Positions 16,594-25,500 of a DNA stretch of 27,639 nt are shown in pieces. The notes under the pieces are model-generated. The model did no database searches. It saw only the letters and a program-made list of their open reading frames with translations, and was not told where the DNA came from. A program made the translations under genes and the position numbers. The stretch is from contig NZ_JARGYT010000005.1 in NCBI RefSeq assembly GCF_034470605.1, forward strand, positions 1-27,639, read 5' to 3'. Source of the DNA: Cyrtobacter comes (GTDB taxonomy: Bacteria > Pseudomonadota > Alphaproteobacteria > Rickettsiales > Midichloriaceae). The number at the start of each line of letters is the position of its first letter. The first letter of the stretch is position 1.

Positions 16594-16905
16594 ATGTCAC
16601 AGAATGGTTTCATAGATTATGTAATAGATATATTAAGCCCTTTATACCAAGTTAAAGCACGTAAGCTATTTGGAGGATATGGACTTTATATTAATAATAA
16701 AATTTTTGCTATTACTGTAAAGCAGGAGTTGTATTTCAAATATAAGCATACAATATCTAAATTCTTTCCTGAATTAAATCTGGAACCTTTATCGTATGAA
16801 AAAAATGGTAAAACTATTCAAATGTCTTATTGGAAAGTACCAGCAGAAATTTTGGAAGATCAGGAATCTCTTGGCCAATTGCTTAAGGTATTGTTAGAGA
16901 ATTGA
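16594..16905 (+). CDS. TfoX N-terminal domain protein
   Basis: Protein of 103 residues corresponding to the TfoX/Sxy N-terminal domain alone. Family landmarks are FIDYVIDILSPLYQVKARKL, the FGGYGLYINNKIFA turn, ELYFKYK and the closing MSYWKVPAEILED. The frame is open to a GTG at 16561; I prefer the ATG at 16594 because the domain begins right after it. The C-terminal helix-hairpin TfoX domain is absent, as in many short family members, so a role in competence gene activation (known for full Sxy/TfoX in gamma-proteobacteria) cannot be assumed. Its stop overlaps the Shine-Dalgarno of the next gene, implying co-translation. Confidence 0.85.
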   Translation: MSQNGFIDYVIDILSPLYQVKARKLFGGYGLYINNKIFAITVKQELYFKYKHTISKFFPELNLEPLSYEKNGKTIQMSYWKVPAEILEDQESLGQLLKVLLEN

Positions 16906-16910
16906 GGAGG
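16904..16910 (+). promoter_or_regulatory. Strong ribosome binding site before the cyclase gene
   Basis: GAGGAGG at 16904-16910 lies six bases before the ATG at 16917 and overlaps the TGA of the TfoX-type gene. It is the best Shine-Dalgarno I saw in this window and fixes the cyclase start. Confidence 0.7.
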
Positions 16911-16916
16911 TAGTAT

Positions 16917-17612
16917 ATGATTTACAAACTTATCGACTTAACGCACACACTTAATAGCACTATCCCTACCTGGAATGGTGGGTGTGGGTTTAATCATGAT
17001 GTACATATGGATTATTCTGATTTTAAAGGTGAGTATAAATTCCGTGTCATGAAAGTCAAAATGCATGCTGGGATCGGTACTCATATGGATGCGCCCAGTC
17101 ATTATATTCCTGGTGGGAAATTCATTCATGATTTTGATGTAAATGATTTAATGCTGCCTTGTGTTGTGATTGATATATCTGATAAATGCCATGAGCGCTA
17201 TAGCTTGAGCACACAAGATGTTGCGGATTTTGAACGCAACTTTGGCTCTATAGCTAAAGGTGCATGCGTGATGGTTCAAACTGGTTGGAGCAAATTTTGG
17301 GACGAGCCTTTGAGGTATCATAACAACCATGTATTTCCATCCGTATCCTCTGAAGCTGCAGAACTCTTAGTTGCACGAGGAGTGAGCGCCCTTGGCATTG
17401 ATACACTTTCACCGGATCGCCCGGAGGATGGGTTTAAAGTTCATAAAACCTTTTTAGGTGGCGAGAAGATAATCATAGAAAATGTGGCAAATTTAGATAG
17501 TATGCCGCCTACAGGTAGCTTTGTTATGGTCCTTCCCATCAAAATCAAGGATGGTACAGAGGCGCCTGTAAGACTAGTAGGATTGACACTGAAAGAGAAG
17601 GTGCCAAATTGA
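16917..17612 (+). CDS. Cyclase-family (kynurenine formamidase-like) metal hydrolase
   Basis: Metal-dependent hydrolase of 231 residues of the cyclase/KynB superfamily. It starts with the family opening YKLIDLTHTLNSTIPTW. The metal-binding motif HAGIGTHMDAPSHY supplies His50, His56, Asp58 and His62. Downstream are MVQTGWSKFW and GIDTLSPDRP, then HKTFLGGEKIIIENVANLD, all conserved. No signal peptide, so cytosolic. Members hydrolyse N-formylkynurenine or other amides and cyclic substrates; no kynurenine-pathway neighbour is present, so the substrate is open. It appears intact, in contrast to the broken GNAT and ABC genes nearby. Confidence 0.88.
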   Translation: MIYKLIDLTHTLNSTIPTWNGGCGFNHDVHMDYSDFKGEYKFRVMKVKMHAGIGTHMDAPSHYIPGGKFIHDFDVNDLMLPCVVIDISDKCHERYSLSTQDVADFERNFGSIAKGACVMVQTGWSKFWDEPLRYHNNHVFPSVSSEAAELLVARGVSALGIDTLSPDRPEDGFKVHKTFLGGEKIIIENVANLDSMPPTGSFVMVLPIKIKDGTEAPVRLVGLTLKEKVPN

Positions 17613-17989
17613 TAATTTAAATCAAGTTAGGCGATTCGTCTTCATGCCTGGTAAACATTTTAGGGTATACAATAGTTTTGAGCTCTTTGGGCTGCCAAAA
17701 GAGCTTAGCAAAGATGTGAATTTATTTTAGAGAGAATTTTATGTTAGAGTAGCTGGGTAAAATTTTAGATAAAGGGCTTTTTGAAGGATTCAAAACATTC
17801 CATAATCAAGTGATCCTTTGGGAAATTATTGAACAATAAAAACAAGAAAGTTTAATGAACTCATTGAAAAATAATGAGAATTTGGTACTTTTAATAGTCA
17901 GGCTAATTCTTGATTGAAATATTCTTGATCATTGTAAAGAATTATTTGTACTCTGAAATAGTATCTTTTTTTCATTAACATACGTTAAA
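17613..17989 (+). other. Gap holding possible decayed coding sequence
   Basis: No intact gene. One frame reads through about 17614-17728 with protein-like composition (FVFMPGKHFRVYNSFELF, then GLPKELSKDVNLF) up to a TAG. After a further stop and shift, GKILDKGLFEGFKTFHNQV runs to a TAA near 17839. They may be parts of one decayed gene that I do not recognise. It does not resemble the missing N-terminus of the VirD4-type gene that follows. Confidence 0.3.
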
Positions 17990-19195
17990 ATGCCCTACGC
18001 AAATTCAATAACACTTGGCAAAGGTAAAGATGGAATAGTATATAAAGCAAAAGGGTATCAACATATTCTATTGTTAGCGCCACATGGTTCGGGGAAAGGT
18101 GTGGCATTTGTACTTCCTACCCTCTTAACATTAGAGGAATCATGTATTGTTCATGATATAAAATTAGAAAACTACAAACTTACAAGTGGATACAGGGAAT
18201 CTATTGGGCATAAGATTTTTGTTTTTAGCCCGCTAAGTTTGGAATACAAAACACACAGGTATAACCCGCTTGATTTTATTAGTGAGGATATAAAAAAACG
18301 AATAAATGATCTTCAAAAGATAGCTGATTTGTTAATTGATGCTAGTGAAACTAGTAAAATTTTATTTGTGGGTTTAGCGCTGTATCTCGTAGCTACTGAT
18401 GCAAAAAAAACAATAGGTGCAATTGCTAAGATGATTAATGGTAACTTAGAACAAGAATTATCTGATGGCCTTAAAAAAATTGATGTATCAAATAATAAAT
18501 ATTGCGCTGAAATACTTACTGGATTTTTAAGTCAATCTCAAGAAACAAAAAAAGATGCAATTGAACATTTAAGGGCATCATTATATTTATGGACAAATCC
18601 TTTTGTAGATTATGCAACTTCTGAATCAGATTTTGATATTGCGTCATTAAAAAATAGCAAAATAACAATATATGTTGGCTTAAGCCCTACTTATATAGAC
18701 AGACTAAAACCTCTAATGCGTTTATTTTACAATCATGCCTTTGAAAGATTAGTGAAATCCGCAGAATCTCTTGGGTTTTTAGAAGAAAACGGCGGTGTTA
18801 CTATTATATTAGATGAATTTTGTACCTTAGGTAAGTTGAATAAATATGCATTCGCATATTTTAGGGGTTATAAGGTAAGATTACTCACTATTTCTTCGGA
18901 TATTCAGCAAATTGAAGAGCTTTATGGGAAAATGGGATCATCTAGTATTATTGCTGATTGTCACTTTAAAGTGTTTTTTGCGTCCAATGATCCTAAAACA
19001 GCAGAATACATATCTTCTTTATGTATAGATAAAAATGAAGGCAAAGAATTACTATCGTGGCAACAAATTATGAGCCTGTCCCAAGACTCACAAATAATTT
19101 TACTAGATAAAGAACAGCCTATTGTATCTAAAAAAATCAAGTATTATGACGATGAAGAACTGGTAGAAAGAATAATTGATCCTGCAAAGCTTTAA
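17990..19195 (+). CDS. VirD4/TraG-type T4SS coupling ATPase without membrane anchor
   Basis: Type IV secretion coupling-protein ATPase, 401 residues. Walker A is APHGSGKG (Lys36), followed by VAFVLPTLLTLE and IVHDIKLENYKLTSGYR, the standard VirD4 sequence. Walker B is VTIILDEFCTLGKL (Asp275, Glu276), where most VirD4 proteins have Pro instead of Cys278. Next come AYFRGYKVRLLTISSDIQQI and a KVFFASNDPKTAEYISSL stretch. Full VirD4 proteins of Rickettsiales are near 590 residues with an N-terminal membrane anchor; here the protein begins only about 30 residues before Walker A, so anchor and periplasmic part are missing. There is no obvious Shine-Dalgarno at the ATG. It could be a soluble paralogue serving the adjacent giant ankyrin protein, or a truncated gene from a conjugative element. 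Confidence 0.85.
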   Translation: MPYANSITLGKGKDGIVYKAKGYQHILLLAPHGSGKGVAFVLPTLLTLEESCIVHDIKLENYKLTSGYRESIGHKIFVFSPLSLEYKTHRYNPLDFISEDIKKRINDLQKIADLLIDASETSKILFVGLALYLVATDAKKTIGAIAKMINGNLEQELSDGLKKIDVSNNKYCAEILTGFLSQSQETKKDAIEHLRASLYLWTNPFVDYATSESDFDIASLKNSKITIYVGLSPTYIDRLKPLMRLFYNHAFERLVKSAESLGFLEENGGVTIILDEFCTLGKLNKYAFAYFRGYKVRLLTISSDIQQIEELYGKMGSSSIIADCHFKVFFASNDPKTAEYISSLCIDKNEGKELLSWQQIMSLSQDSQIILLDKEQPIVSKKIKYYDDEELVERIIDPAKL

Positions 19196-19407
19196 TTAAT
19201 CAGTTTGATTTGCAACTTTAAGCTTATCCAACAAGCCAATACAATCTTGCAACACTGGAATAAAAGTACTTTGTTTATGTAATTTAGCAACAGTTTCTTC
19301 AATTTTTTATCATTTTTGTGCTGTGTAATGATAAGCTGTCTGCAATCCACTGCAATGCTGCTTATAGATACTTGACCTTGTATATTAATTTCAAGATCAG
19401 ATATCAC
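19196..19407 (-). pseudogene. Frameshifted small ORF, about 70 aa if restored
   Basis: Minus-strand frame from a GTG at 19407. It reads SDLEINIQGQVSISSIAVDC, then RQLIITQHKND, and reaches an A6 tract (T6 at 19303-19308 on the plus strand). One extra A there would bring in a protein-like frame, KIEETVAKLHKQSTFIPVL then LQDCIGLLDKLKVANQTD, ending with a stop at 19196-19198, directly against the end of the VirD4-type gene. Without the shift the frame continues with an odd composition. So this is either a recent pseudogene, a base-calling error, or a gene using slippage. I do not recognise the family. It is divergent from the giant ankyrin gene, sharing the 19408-19543 region. Confidence 0.5.
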
Positions 19408-19488
19408 TTATACTCATATTCTACTTGATTAAAGTGATAATTTAAAAATCTCTACACCTCTATCTGGTATACAACTTTAGATTGTTTT

Positions 19489-19502
19489 ACTATTCGAATA
19501 GT
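19489..19502. promoter_or_regulatory. 14-bp palindrome in the promoter region of the giant ankyrin gene
   Basis: ACTATTCGAATAGT is a perfect palindrome 41 bases before the start of the giant gene and in the divergent region shared with the small minus-strand ORF. It overlaps a plausible spacer between TTGTTT (19483) and TAGCAT (19505), a weak -35/-10 pair spaced 16. Position and symmetry fit a dimeric repressor operator, but no regulator is encoded nearby. Confidence 0.4.
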
Positions 19503-19543
19503 TATAGCATCAATATGTTGTTTTATATGAAGGAATTAGTTTT

Positions 19544-22500
19544 ATGCCAAAAAGAAAAGCTAGTGCAATGGAAGATGGGCAAGGGCTATCTTTAGAGACA
19601 AAAATTAAGAAAATTAAAGAGTGTATTGTGAATAATGACAAGCATAAATTATTAGAAGGCATTCTTAGTACTATGAATGCAGGTGAAATAATGGATATTG
19701 TTACGAAAAATAATGCTCAATATACTAAGGGAAACAATAAGAGAAATGTCCCTCTAATCGGTTTGGCTATACTTAATGAGAATATTTCAGTTTTAAAGCT
19801 ATTAATAAAATATTGCCCTCTCATTGTAAATCGTGAATATTCCTATGACAATAGTCAAAGAACACCATTCTCTGTTATTTTTGAGAAAGGAGTTAATGAA
19901 TGGGAGGAGCTTTTTGAGTGGAGGAATTGTGAAATTAATCATACACAGAAGTTTACATATGAAGATCAGACTGTCACTTTATTACAATTTGCAGTTCTCA
20001 AAGCTAATAATAGCCTTCTTGAAAAGATAAAGGCTAGCAATAAGTTGGATGATAGGGCGATCTTTATATGTGCCGTGGGATGTAAAAATTATGATATGGC
20101 TATGGATTTATTAACCAGTGGTAAAGTATCACCAAAAGAAGATATAGAAATGTTGTCTAAGTTTGGACCACAAGCTTATATTAAGTCAACAGTTTGGTTG
20201 AGTGTGCGCGGGGTAGAAGATGATATAATCAGAGCAAATGATTTCATAAAGGCATGTTTTTTGCTACTTCGAAGCTTGAATAACAATAAGGTTTTTGAGC
20301 AGCAGGGTAAACAAGTTGCTAGTAGTATAATGCTTTCAATGAGCGATCGCTACGAGTCATTTGGTATGCTTAATGAGCAACAAGCAAAAAAAGCAGAGGA
20401 ATTAGCTAGAAAACTTTTTGTAGGAGATGATAGGTGTATTGATGTGAGAGATGGGGGGAGAATAATAAATGTAAATGGACAGATGGTATCTCTAAATGAG
20501 CTAATGTTGATTAGCGGACCTATGTTGACAGAGTTTTTAGGTGAAGCTGGTGCTAATGTAGGCGAAACACTAGATAATGGCGCCAACTCTGCGCTGATGA
20601 ATATACTAGAAAATATGAGTAATCAAGAAGAATTTACTATAAAAATTGTTGCAGCATTATTTGAGTTAGGGGCTAATCCTAATCATAAAGAACTTATCAA
20701 GATCGTCAAAGCAAAGTGCAAAAAAGAATTAGATTTTAAGATATTTGAGTTGTTATTGCAAAAAGTTAATGACCCAATGTTATTACTAGATGTATTAGAT
20801 TTTTTAAAGCTAGAATCTCAGCGTAATTTAGATAATTGTACCAGGAATGCTATGAGGGAGTTTAGGGATAAGATAAAAAAAGTAGAGCCAGTAGTTATTG
20901 AAAAGTTAAAAGAATCAATTAATAAATCTGACCCAAGTATATTAATGAAGCTGAATACTAGGCTCATAAACGAGCATGCGTTGGTTGGATCTTTAGTAAG
21001 TAGAACAAATGAACTTCTGGGGCGATATATGGATGGTAACGAGCCTATAAATGATAATGATATCATACCATTACTGGAAGTGTTGGAACTTTATAAAAAT
21101 AACAAAGATTTAGACAAATCAGGCAAATATGACAAAGCTATTCTATGGTTATTTAATAGAGCCACAACAATAACTGACCCAGGGTTGTTATATCAGATTT
21201 TTGAGAAATGTGTGTCATATAAAAACACAGTACCTGGTTATTATCATGTGTTTTTAGATAATAGATATGAAAAAGAAATAATGCACGCTATGGAGCGTGT
21301 TTATGATTTTGCAAGTCGTGGTGAATATAGTTGTTTGAGTACTATAAAGATATTGAATCATGTTGATTCTACGGAGGCGAAAGAAAGGTTCTTACAAATT
21401 GCGATTAACTCTATAGGTCGTATAAATAATGCAGAGGAGTTATATGCTTTAATTAAGGTGGCAGATGAGCTCAATATGCTAACCTCCCAGCATATAAAAT
21501 TCGTTAGAGAGCTGGAAAAAAAGTTATATCTGATAGAGTTTCAAAATACAAAAGACATAATTTCATTTTATGAAATTATAGAAAAGATCCATAAGATAGA
21601 TAGAGTTTTAATTGATAGTGCTCAAGATGCCCAGTCACTCAATGATAATAAGGAGCGAATCAATAGTATGAAGGACCAAATCTGTAAAAGATTTATTGAT
21701 TTTTTAGATCAAAATGATTTGGAAAAATTAGTAAGAGAAATGCAGGTAATCTACCAATACAAAGAGAAATACGGTAATAAGGTATTAAATCAAGTGGTGT
21801 TGGGAGACTATAAATACGGTCACACCTCCAGGCTCAAGAGTGAAGTGTATTCAATATGTGATACTCTGAGAATGATCATGGATATAGCTGTCTTTTTGCA
21901 ATCCCAAGAATTAATAGAAAAAATTATCGAAAAATATGATCAGAACGATATTTCAAATCATAACAATATATTATATCAATTTATAGGCTCGATTTGTACT
22001 GCTTCAAAATTTGGTATTAGTGATTTAAGTATTCTTAATCCTATCTTTGGAGTTGTGAGCTTTCCATTTTTGACAACTGTAGATGCACCAAATATGGCGC
22101 AAAAACAGCAAGATTTAGCGGTTTTTCAACATATTGAAACGGCACAAAACCCATTGTTGCAGGCAATTAAGGATAAGAATTTTACAACCTTTTTTAGATT
22201 TTTAGTAAAGAAATCGCTCAGCAATTATCAGGCTGGCTCTGTAATTAATGTTGGAGAATTTATGCATTATGCAGCGCAAGAACCTGCCGCTATCGCCGAT
22301 ATGTTAAATGTAATTATGGAGGAGGTAAAGGCTCACGGATCTAAATTGGATCTAGTATTTAAATTGAAGATCAATGATGAAGAAGTGCAATTTATAGAGT
22401 ATCTTACCAATACACTGAAAGACAAGCAAGCTATAAGCTTAATTATCAAGTATTATGGTGAGCAAGTGCTTCGGCATATTGCCAGCATTGCAAAAAATAA

Positions 22501-25500
22501 AGAGGTATTAGATCTCTTATTGGAGCGCTTTCCTAAAAATATTGATGTGCGCGCTCATTATATGCGTTATGCAATCCAACATCAAGATATCCAAATTGTG
22601 CAGAAGCTTATTGGGATTGGTTTTGATATCAATACTGTAGTTATTTCTACGAAAATTGCTAAAGACATCACATGCAGCTTAACTGCTTTGCAGTTTGCAG
22701 CATCATGTGATGCAAGTGTAGATTTTGTTAAAAAGCTTATAGAGCTTGGGGCTGATATGAATAAATTAGCAGTACCTATTGATGTAGTCAAAGTTAATCA
22801 AGATGTATTTTCTATGCCTGGTTGGGGTGTGGGAACCACTCTATGTTTAGCAATACAGAAATCTAATATCGAGTTAGCAGAATACTTGTTAAAAACTGGT
22901 AAAGTAACAAATACATGCCTATACTTTGCGATCATGAGAAATAATGGGAACTCTATTAGCAAGAAAATTTTCTTATATGAGCAAAGGAAGCTTAATGGTA
23001 ATACTGAAGCATTAGCATCATTCATAAGAGAATGCTTTAATGTAGCGGTGCGCAGTGGTAATCTGGAATTTATAGAGATGCTTGTGAATTGTGATACTAA
23101 ACCAATTATATCTGTCAAGCCTAATGTAGACTCAGAAATAACTATCCTCTTACAACGAATTGATGATAAGGTCCCTAATCAAATCTCAGTTGCAGATTTT
23201 ACAAAGACACTCAAGCTTTTTATTGAAAATGGAATATTTAAAATAAATGACCCAGTAACTGTTGCTGGTAGCACAATTGCACAAATTGCGGTAGAGAGCC
23301 CAACTAGAGAAGCAATCTTAAAATTTGCATTAGAAAACGGCGAAGATCCTAACTCAGTTAACCCAAAATCTAAACGTACTTTACTACATGAGGCATTAGT
23401 AAGTGGATGTAGTGATAATACTATTATGCTAATTCGGAGCAAAGGTGGTAAGCTTGGTGAGGAACTTCCAAATGGTGATAATTTCTTGCACATAGGAGCG
23501 TGCCTTAATAACTTTAATAGATTTATGCTTATCCATCCATTTGATGGTAGTACAGATAAAAAGAAGCTAAATGAAAAAAATTCAGATGGTGATACACCAC
23601 TACATATTGCCGTGAAGAATGGAGCATTAGCCGCTTTAGAATTTCTTATGTCTAATTCTGCAGATCTTAATCAGCTTAATAATGAGAAGAAAACTCCGCT
23701 ATTTTGTGCATGTGAAGAAACGAAAATTGCGCGCAAAGCATACAATGACGCAATGGTTGCACTAGACGAGGCAATGAGGACTAATGATCAAAGTGCCATT
23801 AGGGTCGCTAATGCACGCTTCATTGTATGCGAGAATAGATATAACTCAATGTGTGCTATTATTACGAGGATTCTCAAGGATGACCCTAAAATCAATAAAG
23901 ATGGGAAAATGAATTTTGCATGTGTTAACATTTCCTTTGATAATAAGGTCACAAATTTAAGAGAGTTTTTTGACGAAAACTGTCCAAATGAGATTAAGAT
24001 ATTGGGGCGGCTCGATGCATATGGTGTGCCACCGCTAATTGCCGAAGATGCTAGACGCAAATTTCAGGAAGGTATTCATGAAGGCACGCAATCTGTACAT
24101 TATACGGAGGTAACCCATGCAGTTCGTAGCAGCGTGCAAGGAATGCTTCAGTGTCTTCAAGAGAGTGGTATAAATCTAAAGACATTTGATGTTGATCAGA
24201 AGTATAAAGTATTTGAAAAGGTTTTAGAGGAAGTTGCTGGTCACATGGGCCGAGAATATGAAGCTCATATTAAGAAGATAGATCACTGGATAACTTTATT
24301 AAGTTGCGGTAAAATTGATGAAAAAGAGCGAAAAGAGCTTATGGAAAGCGGTCTTGTCACTAATCAAGATTCTGATGCAGAAAAAATTGAAAAATTGGAA
24401 AAAAATAGAGCCGCAGAAATGCTAAAAATAACACATACCGAAGCTGGTATGAGAAGACTTAGAGGTTCAGAAGTAATCAACTATAAAGTAACTTATGATG
24501 GAATAGAATATAGCGGCCGTACACTTTTAGCATTGCTTTATCACACTATAGATACAAAATGCACTGCTGAAGAAAAGAAGAATGCATTTGAGGGAATAAT
24601 AATGGCTACAAGAGAGAAGAATGATAACAAAGTTTTTTGTCTTGAAGGCTTTATGCGCAATATTATATCCGCAGTAGCTTATATACCAAGCATAGGGGGA
24701 AAATATGTGTTTTCTCCTGATCAGATATACGTAAAAGATCGACAGATCGAATATTTAGATAATCTTGGTATTACAACTGACTTATTTCGTGAATTGATGT
24801 TTGATAAATTTTGGAGTTTGTTAGAAGAGCATGAGAGAATGTGTTTATCAGGATACTTTAGTAAAATGGATCCAGAGCAATTACCAAAAGGTGTTTATGT
24901 GTATGGTTTAGAAAAAGATAATACCAGAAGTGGTGGGTCTATATCATCTACTATAACTTCAATCTTGACGCCATTTTGTACTACAAAAGAAGATCGGGTT
25001 AAGGAATTAATTGCTAGAAGCCAGGCGCTAAGCTTTATTAGAGCCAAAATGCTTGATCAGCTTAATAAAAATGGAGAGAAATTCCAAGTGGCTTTTAAAA
25101 AACGAGAAGAAGAGATAAGATCCGAGGTTAGGACACTGATGTTGCAAAATAGTGCTACTGGCCATGATTTGGAGAAAAAAATTACGGAAACAGTAGAGGA
25201 GAGGATGAAAGAAGAGAAGATCAAAATGGAAAAAGATATTTTTAATCTTGCCAACAGATTAATAGATGATCATGTCAATATCATTGAGGGGATAGAGATA
25301 AATATAACACCACTTACAGTTATGCAGGATAATATAAAAAAATTGATTAGGGAGGGGCATATTAATTCAGAGGTGGATTTTAACAGATTATGCGCGGCAA
25401 TGCTGGTGCTCTATTATAATATGTACACAACATACTACGATAGAAGTGAGGGTGTAGTATATGCAGAAAAATTAGGAACTTTTTTTGAACAAAGAGAGTA

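Noticed and set aside
23788..24060. 90-codon minus-strand frame inside the giant ankyrin gene, and similar antisense frames at 20350, 22798, 23179 and 25768
   Set aside because: All are antisense to a continuous 2396-codon frame and show typical shadow composition.
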